Positions 11,333 to 22,639 of a DNA stretch of 64,000 bases are shown piece by piece (position 1 is the first letter of the stretch; every line of letters begins with the position of its first letter). The notes under the pieces are model-generated. The model was not told where the DNA came from. It was given only the letters and a program-made list of their open reading frames with translations, and did not search any database. The translations under genes were made by a program, and so were the position numbers. The stretch comes from Crocodylus rhombifer (taxonomy: Eukaryota; Chordata; Crocodylia; Crocodylidae). The stretch spans positions 1,017,265 through 1,081,264 of the forward strand of contig JAVSML010024335.1 of NCBI GenBank assembly GCA_038503035.1, read 5' to 3'.

Positions 11333-12658
11333 GTGTATAGACTGTGGAATACACTCCCTCCAGCGGTGGCAGTCACCTACCTTGATAGGCCAGTCAGTCT
11401 CACCTCCATCCTTGGCAAAATCTTTGAGAAAATCATCAAGACTCACATTTGTGAGAGCCCGGCAGGACAAATTATGCTGAGGGGAAACCAGCACGGGTTC
11501 GTGGCAGGTAGATCGTGCCTGACCAATCTAGTCTCTTTTTATGACCAGGTCACAAAACGCCTCGACGCAGGAGGAGGGGTGGATGTCGTATACTTGGACT
11601 TCAGGAAGGCCTTTGACACGGTATCCCACCCCATACTGGTGAACAAGTTAAGGGGCTGTGACTTGGATGACTGCACAGTCCGGTGGGTGGAGAATTGGCT
11701 GGAGGGTCGCACCCAGAGAGTCGTGGTGGATGGGTCGGTTTCGACCTGGAAGAGTGTGGGCAGTGGGGTCCCGCAGGGCTCGGTGCTTGGACCGATACTC
11801 TTTAATGTCTTCATCAGCGACTTGGACGAGGGGGTGAAATGTACTCTGTCCAAGTTTGCAGATGACACTAAGCTATGGGGCGAAGTGGACATGCCGGAGG
11901 GCAGGGAACAGCTGCAAGCAGACCTGGACAGGTTAGACAAGTGGGCAGAAAACAACAGAATGCAGTTCAACAAGGAGAAATGCAAAGTGCTGCATCTAGG
12001 GAGGAAAAATGTCCAGCACACCTACAGCCTAGGAAATGACCTGCTGGGTGGCACGGAAGTGGAAAGGGATCTTGGAGTCCTAGTGGACTCCAAGATGAAC
12101 ATGAGTCGGCAGTGTGACGAAACCATCAGAAAAGCCAATGGCACTTTATCGTGCATCAGCAGATGCATGACAAATAGGTCCAAGGAGGTGATACTTCCCC
12201 TCTATCGGGCGCTGGTCAGACCGCAGCTGGAGTACTGCGTGCAATTCTGGGCGCCGCACTTCAAGAAGGATGCGGATAACCTGGAGAGGGTCCAGAGAAG
12301 GGCCACTCGTATGGTTAAGGGCCTGCAGGCCAAGCCCTACGAGGAGAGACTAGAGAAACTGGACCTTTTCAGCCTCCGCAAGAGAAGGTTGAGAGGCGAC
12401 CTGGTGGCTGCCTATAAGTTCGTCAGGGGGGCACAGAAGGGAATTGGTGAGTATTTATTCACCAAGGCCCCCCCGGGGGTTACAAGAAATAATGGCCACA
12501 AGCTAGAAGAGAGCAGATTTAGATTGGATATTAGGAGGAACTTCTTCACAGTTCGAGTGGCCAAGGTCTGGAACGGGCTCCCAAGGGAGGTGGTGCTCTC
12601 CCCTACCCTGGGGGTATTCAAGAGAAGGTTGGATGTGTATCTAGCTGGGGTAATGTAG
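11333..12658 (+). CDS. CR1 ORF2 reverse transcriptase, 3' portion, intact frame
   Basis: This is a 441-codon open frame whose first 15-18 residues come from the outer CR1 read out of frame; the real CR1 protein begins near residue 19. It encodes most of the CR1 reverse transcriptase. Motif A is VYLDFRKAFDTVSH (about residues 86-99). Motif B is GVPQGSVLGPILFN (about 145-158). Motif C is FADD at about 175-178, the CR1 form of YADD with both catalytic aspartates. The primer-grip region is DLGVLVDSKM, and the C-terminal block contains PLYRALVRPQLEYC. The endonuclease domain and the reverse-transcriptase N-terminus are absent through 5' truncation, so the copy cannot move by itself. The absence of stops over some 420 codons indicates recent insertion. 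It has no host function and no promoter of its own that I can see. Confidence 0.85.
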   Translation: MYRLWNTLPPAVAVTYLDRPVSLTSILGKIFEKIIKTHICESPAGQIMLRGNQHGFVAGRSCLTNLVSFYDQVTKRLDAGGGVDVVYLDFRKAFDTVSHPILVNKLRGCDLDDCTVRWVENWLEGRTQRVVVDGSVSTWKSVGSGVPQGSVLGPILFNVFISDLDEGVKCTLSKFADDTKLWGEVDMPEGREQLQADLDRLDKWAENNRMQFNKEKCKVLHLGRKNVQHTYSLGNDLLGGTEVERDLGVLVDSKMNMSRQCDETIRKANGTLSCISRCMTNRSKEVILPLYRALVRPQLEYCVQFWAPHFKKDADNLERVQRRATRMVKGLQAKPYEERLEKLDLFSLRKRRLRGDLVAAYKFVRGAQKGIGEYLFTKAPPGVTRNNGHKLEESRFRLDIRRNFFTVRVAKVWNGLPREVVLSPTLGVFKRRLDVYLAGVM

Positions 12659-12763
12659 GCCCAGCACTCTTTCCTGCTTATGCAGGGGGTTGGACTCGAT
12701 GATCTATTGAGGTCCCTTCCGACCCTAGCATCTATGAATCTATGAATCTATGAATCTATGAGA
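11387..12763 (+). mobile_element. Inner CR1 LINE, 5'-truncated, with octamer tail
   Basis: The element begins abruptly inside the reverse-transcriptase domain (RPVSLTSILGK) and runs through the ORF2 stop at 12658, a short 3' UTR and a tail of four tandem atctatga octamers at 12730-12762. Such octamer tails and 5' truncation are standard for CR1 insertions. The sequence cagtcacct occurs on both sides (11370-11378 and 12769-12777); this may be a short target duplication or coincidence. The intact frame shows it is younger than the CR1 it interrupts. Confidence 0.85.
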
Positions 12764-12898
12764 GTAGACAGTCACCTTGCTGGGGTCACCTAACCCCAGT
12801 TGTCTTCCTGCCTAGAGCAGGGCGGGAGGCGGGGATCTGGTGATCTGCAAGGTCTCTTCCAGCCCCTAACAGTCTATGAATTTATGAATCTATGAATC

Positions 12899-13345
12899 TC
12901 TACCCCTCACTTCTAAGCCCCATCCCCCCGTCCCCCAGTCATGGCAGTGTCCCTCACTCTTGATCTCCATCCCTTGCTTCCCCAGCCCTGTCAACCTCCC
13001 TCCCAACCCAAAGGCCCCTCCCCTCCAGCACTGCTGGTGCCCCTCACTCCTGACCCAGAGACCCCAGTTCCTCCAGCCTTGTGGCCCATACAGCTCCTGC
13101 ATGTATGCACAGACACACAGACACATTCTTGCTGGGGCCAGCATGCAGAACATGTGACGCATGACAGCCAATCACCTTGCCCACTGCTTCCAGCCTCAAG
13201 CATCCAAGCTGCTTGTGCCCAGGAAAAGCAAAAACCCAGATATTTTCTCACATTTTAAAAACCCGCCCAGACATGAGGACCAGGGGCCAAAAAAAAGGAC
13301 AGGTCTGGGAAAACCTGCATGTATAATAACCCTACCTAACCCCGC
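12899..13345. repeat. C-rich repeat-derived segment
   Basis: The + strand is C-rich with recurring 'cccctcact' phrases (12903, 12950, 13039). The right part (about 13270-13345) has 'aaggacaggtctgggaaaacc' and 'aataaccctacctaacccc', which look like the end of a DNA transposon. No left inverted partner could be found. Overlapping open frames on both strands are a consequence of composition. Confidence 0.3.
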
Positions 13346-13390
13346 AGATTTATTTTCCTTGCTTTAACAGTGGGAGGGTGACAAATTCAA

Positions 13391-13483
13391 GACAAACCTC
13401 CAATAATTAGATTCAATTCCTCGAAAATTATAACAAATGTATACATTTTCTATATATAGAATCTAATTATTGGGGGTCTGCTT
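13391..13483. repeat. Short inverted repeat (hairpin)
   Basis: The arm acctccaataattagattc at 13397-13416 pairs with gaatctaattattgggggt at 13459-13477, around an AT-rich loop. It is probably the core of a MITE; the following text 'cagggtcatcttatatttc' is also repeat-like. No target duplication was found. Confidence 0.45.
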
Positions 13484-14360
13484 ATATTCAGGGTCATCTT
13501 ATATTTCTGTAAATATGGAATTTAATTTTTTTTAAATGTGGCCTTTTGTAATATTCAGGCTTCATTTCTTGACTATTACTAACAGCTTTAGTGTTTGCCT
13601 CTAGCTCATCAGTAGAGCATTCTAAAGCATTTCAGCTCTACTCAGTTTCTTGGAAAACATCTTTCAATGAATGTTGTTAAATTTTCTATTCCTTATCAGT
13701 GAAAACAAATTATGTGAAGCTGTATACTTCAATGAGTTTGCTGTTTTGTCTACCTATGTTTCTATGTGAAAAAAAAGTTTCCTTGAGCAAGTTCAGAGCT
13801 TTTAGAAGGGGTCAGATGATAGCCCTGAAGATAGAAATCCTCTATATATTAAAATTTGAAATTATTATAACTTTTCTAACAGTAGCAGCATGGGCAATGG
13901 CACTGCAAGTATCCCTACAGTTCCAAGGCAACATTCTAAAACCCAGCCTTTGAAAAAATCAATCTCTGAAACTCAGACCTTGGGTTCTCTTCTGATACTG
14001 CCACAAAGATTGTTAGAGGCATAGGTTGTAGCCATGTTGGTCTAAAGACTTAGGCAGACATGGTCCTTTGGGTAAACTTGATATCTTTTATTAGACCAAG
14101 TCAAATAGTTAGAAAAAAAACCCACAACTTTGCAAGCTTTTGGGCACAAACACCCTTTGTCAGGATGAAGAAGCATCTTCATTTGGTCTGTGCTCTTCCT
14201 GGATTGAATGAATAGTAAAAAAGCCAGAGACTGGTAGGCATGCAAGAAAGCCAATCAGTGAAAATGTCAATTGGGGAATCAATGGGTGAGAGACAGATTG
14301 AGGAGTAAGGGAAATTAATTTATCTGGTAAATAGTGGAGAGCTACCTGAAGAGTCAGATG

Positions 14361-14585
14361 TTAGGCAGATGTATCATAAATATGATGTCTATATTTAGTC
14401 CATGAGGTTTTGTAACCAGTAGGTTGATGAAGTAAAGTTTGTAGACTTGTCTGTGAAAGGTGTTTTGTAAATTCCCTTTGAGGATTCGAACTAATAGGTT
14501 GGAGAGAGTGGTTTTCTTGTGAGAAATGTGCCCCCAGAGTTAATTGGGTATTCTTGTCTTTGATAGACTTACGGTGTGCATTCAT
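14361..14585 (-). pseudogene. Penelope-like GIY-YIG endonuclease, C-terminal fragment
   Basis: On the minus strand the frame begins with MNAHRKSIKDKNT at the dimer junction and continues through GAHFSQENHSL. These are the middle and end of the GIY-YIG nuclease domain of Penelope-like elements; the GIY and YIG strands themselves lie upstream of the breakpoint and are absent in this half. The methionine at 14618 lies in the other half, so the longer open frame there is chimeric. The fragment cannot make an active enzyme. Confidence 0.7.
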
Positions 14586-14971
14586 CACCGGAAGCAAACT
14601 TCCTATGACCCAAAACACACCAAACAGATGCAGACCACGTCATGACAAAAAATCTAAAACCTGCCAACACATCTGCACCACCCTCCACAATTATTACACC
14701 CCACAACAGAGCTATCAGCATTCCTGGATCTTACAGCTGCACCTCTAGAAATGTAATATATCTCACCCAATGCACCAGATGCCCTGACGAAAAATATACA
14801 GGAGAGACCAAACAAAAACTGTGTACCAGGATGAATGCACACTGGAAATCTATCAAAGAAAAGAATACCAATTACCTTTGGGGAGCACATTTCTCACGAG
14901 AAAACCACTCTGTCTCCAATCTCTTAGTTCTAATCCTCAAAGGGAATTTACAGATCACCTTTCACAGATGA
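14586..14971 (+). pseudogene. Penelope-like GIY-YIG endonuclease fragment
   Basis: The frame open from about 14642 contains the nuclease signature: VIYLTQC (about residues 38-44, the GIY strand), CTRCPDEKYTGET (about 44-56, the YIG strand with Thr for Ile), RMNAHWKSI (63-71) and GAHFSRENHS (81-90). The two cysteines between the GIY and YIG strands are typical of Penelope endonucleases. The reverse-transcriptase part is missing because the copy is 5'-truncated at the dimer junction. The frame ends in a stop soon after LKGNLQITF, earlier than expected, so the end of the domain is broken. Confidence 0.75.
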
Positions 14972-15346
14972 GCCTATGGGATTAAAAAAAATCACAGACT
15001 AAATATAACTGTTGGATTTATGACACATTATAGCCTGCCTGACATTTAACTCCCCAGGTACCTCCCCACTATTTACCAGCTACATGCATTCCCCTCTCCC
15101 GGCCCCCAACCTGTCTCACCCTTTGACTCCCCAGTTTACATTTTCACTGACTGGCTTTCTTGCATGCCTACCAGCCTTACTATTCATGCCATCCAGGAAG
15201 AGCACAGACCAACTGCAGATGCTTCATTAGCCTGAGGAAGGATGTTTGTGCACAAAAGCTTGCAAAGAAGAACTTTTCCCAGCTATTTGAGTTGGTCTAA
15301 TAAAAGATATCAGATTTACCCAAAGAACCTTGTCTACAAAGATTGT

Positions 15347-18300
15347 CAAATACATACTAATTGTAGGAAGTTTTGTTTTATATGGATATTTGACCACCAG
15401 GAATTGGATTGAGACCACACACTTATTTCATAATGACCAGGAATATGGTTACTTAAGTGTGCAAGACTGCGGCAGCAATTCACAAAGCTATTTGGTGTCC
15501 TAATTCTTATATTTAACTGATGTTACTTTATGTTCTCTGCAATCTTAAAAATAAGGATTGAAGACTCTACCAAGTTCTTGGTATTGAAAAGTTTGTTTTT
15601 AGCAATATATTTTGTAGTTTGATCTTTTTTTCATATTTGTGGATATGTGTAAATGAGAAGCAACTGTATCAAAAGGATAGTTCTTAAATACCTGTGTCAG
15701 GACATCCAAACCAGAAATTTAGGAACAGAATTTCATATTCAAAAATCTAATTCATACACAAGCTAGGAGAACAGTAACAAAATGTAAAAGTATATCAAGG
15801 TATACATTGTATCTGTTCATAAATGCAAGCTTTTCATTTTGGGGGTTTTCTTCTGAGAGCTAAAAATGTTTAAGGAAATAAAACCATTTCCCTCAAAGAT
15901 TTTGTTTCTTTTTAAAATCTCAATTTTCACTTGAGACAATATAAGAGGAAAACATTTTTAAATGGCCCAAGAAATCAGGATGCAAAACATAGGCAAATAA
16001 ATATGGAGGCCACTTCAACAATTTTTGCTCAATATCTGATGGGGCAGATCAATGGTAGATTCATTAAATAATAAAGATTTGTTCCTAATGAACCTAGACA
16101 TCATTTTTAGGATATCATTTTAGTACTATTTAAAGCATAACGGTATTTAAAGGAATTGCTCTGTACTGCCTTTGGTATTTAAAAATATTCCATTTCTATG
16201 TCTTGACAGATTTATGGCTTTTGTTAATGATGAGGAATAAAGTGAGCCAGAAATCTTCACAAAGAAAGCTGTTTTTTACTGTTTTTCTTTAATTACCAAG
16301 AGCCTGGTTACATCTTTATTCCACTGGCAAACTAAAAGAAAACATTTCTATAAAATATTATCAAATGATTTCCGTGAGAAAAATAAGACTTTAACCTTGT
16401 TTTCTTCTTAACTTGGTTTTATTTCTACTATAAAAATTAATGATATCAAGCACAAAAAACAATTTTCGTCATGGAAAGCCACATACACTTTTATAATCTC
16501 CTGATATTCAAGTGACCTGTTCTGGCTGCCTAATTAAGCTGAAGGAAAAAAAAACCCTCCAGTACAACTGTCTTTGATGTTAACTACAAAATATTTAAAT
16601 TGCTAAAGTCATCACAATAATTTTTAATTTATGATATAATGAAACTTTCTTGTTACATTATATGCTGGGTGTCTGCAAATAGGAAGTGTGATATTTATAT
16701 ACACTTAGTTTCCTTAAATGTAAATTCAACCTTCTTTGAGATGTCATTAATAATTTGACTAACGGTACTTTGTTTTGATTAGCTAGTTCAAAAGATCATT
16801 TAAGCGATCATAATAGCAGATAATTTTGATGTTCATTTTAATGTAATTTAGAATGATTTAGAACTTTTCTTTCCTCTGAAATTCTTTCAGTCTTATTCAG
16901 TTTGTGGCCTACTTCTGTTTAATACTTGTTTCTTTTTTCTGATCACTGAGTTTTTTGGCCCTTCTCTTGACAGCTACCTCCCCCTAAGTCTTTGCGTTTT
17001 CTTCATTCTTTTATTCTTGCTTCCATGACCTCTACTGGTGTTAGCCTAGCATTGCATCACATGCAATATACCTCATTTCAGAGGATCATTGTGATATGGG
17101 ACTATCACAATGTTGTTTTCTGCTAGAAGGATTGTTTATTTGACTAATGATTTTTTATTTGGGAACTGTCATTTCTAGCTATGTAAATGATGCAACAAAA
17201 CTGAATGACTCAATTTCTCATGATCTTTTAGTAGTGTCTCTACAGTGGTTCTGATGATCTCTGGGTCTTCAAAACGCCGAATTGTAACACTATGGATGCA
17301 AATGGAAAGAGAATTCTTTCAAACATCTCTGAAAATTTAGGTCATTGACTGGGGGCTGGGGACCCAGTTCATAAATTGTAAGAACAAGTAAAATTTCTAA
17401 TTTACTAAAGAACTGGTCTCTTTTCAGGTTTGCATCAATTTGGGACCCCCTCTCCCCGCCCCCCGCTCTTTCTTACACTTATACAATGCAAATCTAAGAT
17501 GGAGTCTCAGGAATCCAAGAAATTTCTGGTGTATTATTTTACTCAAGCTGTATTGTTTTAGCCTTGCGTAGTGGCCTTGCAGTGCACTCAAACATGCTTC
17601 TGACCCACAAAAAATCTAAAGTTATGATATATTGGGTATTGGGATTTTTTCNNNNNNNNNNGTGGGAGGTTTGTGGAATCTTATTTGTTAGTAGATTTAG
17701 GAAGAAGCAAGAATAAGATTTATTATACTCAGATACTTAGAAACCTGAAAATCAAATGGCACATCTTGGAGTTTGTGTGAGGACATAGAAAAGAGAATAA
17801 TACATTCAGCAGGAGGGGATGACTAATATTGTTATTAAAGCAGTAGGAGCCACAGGTTGAGGTGGTTGAAAAGCAAGGTTTCCAGTTAACAGGAAAGTAA
17901 ATAAACATTTGATTTCAGTCCAAATAAAAATGTATACAACCAGGAAATCCTGAAAAAAATCATTAAAGCACTGGGTTCCTAGAAGGTCTAGCAGGAATCT
18001 AGGAAGGGTTCCATTAAATAAAATATTTTGAGGCCACTGATGCAGTATTTTCTGAGGCAAAAAAATAATTTTAATATTTCTCACCAGCTCTGAAGTCCTG
18101 ATTGCTCCCTTAACTTCTTGTGAGATTTTGTGCAAATCGTTTAATCCCACAGATTTCTGCTTCTGAAGTAGAGATGGATTGTTTGCTTTGTCTTGCTCAT
18201 CTGTTCTAACCAGTCCATGGAATAGACTATTCTGATATGTTCGTCTGTCTAGCCCAAGAAGGTCCAGTCTCAGCTGGGACCTTTAAATGCCATTGAAATA

Positions 18301-21300
18301 CTTCTAGTAATGCTATTGCTACTGATAACTACAAATTTGTCAGATTTGGATAGCTAATTATCAGACATTGCAAAAAAGCAAGACAGACTAATTATATTCC
18401 CCTGCTCAAACAATTCTTAGGACAATGAATTGTATACTGAAACCAAGACGCTATTTTAAATGGGTTAGGAAATGATGTGAACTTGCTTCTCATTTTATTC
18501 CTAATTTATATTTGTGCATGTGATTTCCACATCAGGGCCACTGATTGCAGTAAACAATATACTCTGGTATGTGAATTTTCAGTCCATTAGAATAAAAAAA
18601 AGATCTCACACTTAGCATATAGTAAGAGTGCTCTATAAACCGTACAGAATGAATTTTCCAGCAAACACTGCACTTTGAAGCATCTACCAAGCTGCTAGAA
18701 AATAAGTCAAGTTGTGTTTTTTTTAGATCCTGGGACCTAGGTATACCAATTAGGTTTTTCCTTGCCTGAATTGCAATTGTAGAACTTTCTACTCAGTTCT
18801 GCCATGTATACACACACATCTGCTATATGTCTACTAACATACGGTATTTCATTAATTAATTGCTAGCTATCAGGCAGCCTCCTACTGTTCACATCAAATG
18901 TGAAACATTTTGGAGGGCACTCACAATAATGGGCTTGCACAGATTCACTACCATATCTACTGTATAGGAAAAGGACAGCTTTCCAAAGGGGAAATCTAAT
19001 AGGTGCCCTGTCTTTTAAAAATCTGTGGCTGATATTTTATCTTTTTACATTATGTAATAACTTAAAAATGAATGTGAGGAATTGAAACAGCATCCACCTA
19101 CAAATGGAAAAGCCAACACTAACATATCTTTGTTTCCCCTCCTCCCCCTCTCCCTGACTAAAGCAACATCATAAATTGATAATGTAACAAACAAGTGTCT
19201 TCAAAATTCAGAGATGCTTCCCCAAAAGTGGTAGGTCCAAGGATTTTCTAATAAGTTTACAATGAACTGTCCATCTCTATCTTTTAACTTAAGGAAACAA
19301 AATAATCTGTGGTAATCAAACCAAACCAAAAGGGAATGTTTGTACAGATGGACACATAGGTAAAAGGACTTACTAATGGACACGAATATCAAGTCCATGG
19401 ACCACCTAGCATGGATCTTACAATTGCTTATCCAAAATAAATGAGAGAGCTGATAGAGCCTGTGAGTTTTTAGGCAAATATAGAAATATTCCCTTTTATG
19501 GGCAGAAAAGGGAATGCTCCCCAAACACAATTGCACCTAAAGCCTCTCTGGATTTGAGTTTTGAGAATTTGAGTTTTGAACTACTGCCCATTTAACAGAA
19601 TCAAATCTGCTTTTCATGGAAAGTTGAGGAAGCAAGGCTCCAAATTTAATTCATTCTCTTTATATTCCCTATTTGGAGAATTATGAATTTCAAATATTTC
19701 ATTGTAAAATGATTAGGCCAATCTTTTGAACATTTTGTACAAAATATTTTTCTTGTCCATGACTTTCTCTGGCACATTCCTGTTAAATTATAAACATTAG
19801 CACTGAAATATAAGGGTTGAACCACGGAAGCACTAACACAACTTTAATTGAAGCATCATAGTTATATTTAGGAATATTCTGCAGTAACTTTATTTCAAAG
19901 TGATAGCAAGATTGCTGCAAAATATTATTTAATGAAAAGATATGCAGAGAATTACCAAAACAGTAAAAGAATTTCCCTTGCAATTGGAATATATTTGCTG
20001 GATCTAATTAGCAAACCTCAATGGTCTCATTGCAGCTTTGAGATTTTTATTGTTTTCTTTCAAATGGAAATACATGCTTTGGCAGTTAAGTAACAGAACA
20101 TTAAGATAAGAAATGTAACACAAAGAGCAGTCACCTTCAGAGAGGGCTGGAGAATTGAATGAAAGTGCTGTTTAGACTATAAAGAAGGTGCGCCTGCTCT
20201 TTTCCAAAACATCACATTTACTTTGAATCCAGCAACTTCTAAGGTAGGTTAAAAATAGAGAAACAAATCTGTGAAGCATGACAGACTCAGTGTAGTGAAA
20301 TGATTTGTGATTAGGTTAGAAAAAATAAAAATGGTTATAACCACAAAAACAAATTCATGTGGTAATATGAAATAACCAATAAGTTAGGAGTCTTTTCTTG
20401 CCTGCAGAATAATTGATGGAGGCTGGGATTTTCAAAGAAACTAAAGGAGCCATGTGCCCAAAGCTCATGGTCTCATTGCAAATTTCATTCCATATCCCTT
20501 TTTCAAGATCAGTCATGAATCTCTTTTGTCTTTGAGTTATACTCTGCATTCGTTTGTAGTGGAGTAATTGACAGCAGGATTTGGACTGGGGAATCTTACT
20601 AGTGAAGCTGAACAAGCCAGAAAGAACAGCTCCGCTAATTGATCCTAGCCTGACTGTTACCTTCATCTTTGCACATCCACTAAATTGGGCAAATATGATT
20701 TGGAGTCATTAAGACTGGAGACAATAAATGTAGATTTTCCTTAGTACTCGTTTTAATAAATCTCATTTGTCAGAGTAGAAATGCCCTTACAGTGTCATGA
20801 TGTACATAGATGTTTCTGTTACCTCACCGTTACCTAAGAAACACTGACAGCTACAAATTATAGTCTGAAAGTCACATTCAGTGAAATGCAGCTTTCAAGT
20901 GACTCTCTGTAAACAGTAAATATAGTGCATGTAAAGACTGATATATGGGGTAATAATATAGAATCCTTTAAAAACCAGGGCCTAATTAATAAAGAATAAA
21001 ACCACACAACCATGCTTATTCTGTATCTACCTTATCCATTGTTCACTGCAATTTTTTCCCAAATATGTATGGCACCATAGACTAATAGTAGAGTCATGCT
21101 ACTATTGATTTGTAGTTATTTAAGACTTTTCAAAGGGATTCCTCATTTTTTGGGCTTTATGATTTAGTATGGTAAACTATACCTGATTTGTTTGGTGGTA
21201 GGTAGCGGGTGATAGACACCTCAGATATGTAGGCTAAAATGTGAAAGCTACTCTGGTTCCCTAATACATCTGGTTAAATTATAACAATGGTCCTTTTAGA

Positions 21301-22073
21301 AGACAATAATGTAATTTATTATGTAACTACAGAAGTATCTTTGCTATTTCTTCAGACTCTCTTTATATAAGAATACCAATCACAAAAAGAATATAAGATT
21401 TTTTTATTATCTTCAAGAACTGTTCTCAACTTAGAAGAAACAATATGGTCTCAAATAAGGAGGAACATCAATAAGTGGAGGAGTTTGTACAAACTTCCCT
21501 GACTGAAAATGAGAGAGATCAAACTGAAGTAATAAACTGCTGTTAAATAAAATAACGCTGCCTCAGGTTAAGGGAGTTATTAGAGAAGGCAGCAGTCAAT
21601 CAGCTCTTCTAACTATAACAGAGACATAAGCCTGGTGTTAACAGAACAAAAAACAATAGGACAAATAGCTCCAAGGCAGTTGCCATATTAAAGACACAAT
21701 ACCATATACATTGTGAGGAGCAAATATAAATGTGTCATAGCTATATAGACAGTCTTCTTAGCAGTGTCTTTCTTCAGATATCTACTTGTCTTTATATCAC
21801 TTGGTAGTTCATTTGATGAATACTCTGGGTCATAAGATTTAAAACTAATAATAGTTTTTCATCCACTCCTGTCCTCCCTTCTCAAACACAAATTGATAGC
21901 TAATCAAAACAATCTCTGTCAAAAAGCAAAAAAGAAACAAGCCCGTGTGTTCCATGTGTCACTGCTATATTTTATATCTAAATTAAACAAATATTAATTA
22001 AATATTTATACCCAAGACATATTTATTTAGATTTGTATAAGCAAATGAAAATGCCTATATAAAAGTCTTTGGG
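15347..22073. other. Long gene-free AT-rich stretch
   Basis: Nearly 7 kb without a recognisable gene, RNA gene or well-preserved transposon. Open frames such as 17806-18150, 19201-19536 and 20355-20666 (all minus) show no known domain and no splice context. The low repeat content here, compared with 22-33 kb, could reflect constraint on regulatory DNA (for example around 16150-16900), but nothing in one sequence can prove that. Confidence 0.5.
17652..17661. other. Assembly gap (10 N)
   Basis: Ten consecutive N residues. The true length of missing sequence is unknown; ten is likely a placeholder or a short unresolved run following a T homopolymer. Confidence 0.99.
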
Positions 22074-22264
22074 TGCATCCAGATGAGTGTGCATTTGTGG
22101 TTTGTGGCATCTCAGATCTGTCGGAGGTGTTCCAAACTGCAGGTGGCATATGTGCAACAGTGTACCACTGCAAATTTGCAGTGCAGTGCCAAAATTTGAT
22201 ACTGGGATTACCTGGTATCAAAAAAAAAAAAAAAGGGGGGGGGGGGGGGGGGGGGGGGGGGGGG
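22074..22264 (+). repeat. Terminal part of family R plus A15/G30 homopolymer
   Basis: The left end (tgcatccagatgagtgtgcat) matches the start of the R copy at 38072 and the reverse complement of the right ends of copies 3281 and 33395. The shared part runs to the 'ctgggattacctggtatcaaaa' block. It is followed by 15 A (22220-22234) and 30 G (22235-22264). Beyond this the sequence is not family R but leads towards the Myb-like fossil gene, so this may be the end of the parent element of family R. Confidence 0.55.
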
Positions 22265-22639
22265 CGCGCAGGGGTAAAAAAAAGTGAGGCAAAGCACAAT
22301 CCAGGAGCATGTGCCAGAACTCATGTAAACTTGGTCCCCCTGGGAGATGCTCTGGCTGCCAGCCAGAGTGTCTCTGTAGTTGCTAAGCAGCCCTGCTGCA
22401 ACAGCATGCTGCCTGGTATGCTGAAGCAAATAAAAGCGCAGCAGGGCTCCCAGCTTCCTGCTGCAGAGCCTACCTGGCATCCAGGGTCTGTTGTGGTACC
22501 CAGAACCAGGCAGGTACCCAGAACAGCCTTACAGCTGGGAACATGGGTCAGTTGTGCCTGTGCTGTGGAGGCTGAACCACCCAGGCCTCAGCTGCAGCCC
22601 AGACATGGAGGCAGGAGGCCCCAGAGGCCACAGCAGGGA
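22265..22639 (+). other. 5' region of the Harbinger-like relic, no frame recognised
   Basis: GC-richer sequence between the homopolymer and the Myb-like block. It has no TE match that I recognise and no conserved frame. It is plausibly the untranslated or promoter part of the relic transposon. Confidence 0.3.

Larger units (their letters stand above)
10990..12898 (+). mobile_element. Outer CR1 LINE 3' fragment, interrupted by another CR1
   Basis: Positions 10990-11386 encode the C-terminal CR1 ORF2 block (EVILPLYSALVRPQLEYC, then RVQKRATRMI), with an internal deletion after about 11210 and a frameshift near 11365. The element resumes at about 12764 with the end of ORF2 (LDSHLAGVT) and the CR1 3' UTR, and finishes in a tail of 'tctatgaa' repeats at 12872-12898. 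Some 20-40 bp of the outer element appear to be missing at the junction. The outer copy is more decayed than the inner one. Confidence 0.8.
14014..15335. mobile_element. Penelope-like retroelement, head-to-head inverted dimer
   Basis: Two 3' halves of the same Penelope-like element lie in opposite orientation and meet at about 14585/14586. The minus-strand half covers 14014-14585 and the plus-strand half 14586-15335. Both carry the same 3' UTR landmarks: 'gcttgcaaag', 'ggtctaataaaagatatca' and 'atccaggaagagcacagacca'. The entire dimer is flanked by one perfect 11-bp direct repeat, acaaagattgt, at 14003-14013 and 15336-15346. This shows that the dimer inserted as one unit. Both outer ends are element 3' ends. 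Penelope-like elements encode a reverse transcriptase and a GIY-YIG endonuclease and are known for unusual tandem and inverted arrangements. Confidence 0.85.

Noticed and set aside
11370..12777. Firm 9-bp target duplication for the inner CR1
   Set aside because: CR1 often lacks clear duplications, and the cagtcacct on the right fits the host element's own sequence, so it may be coincidence.
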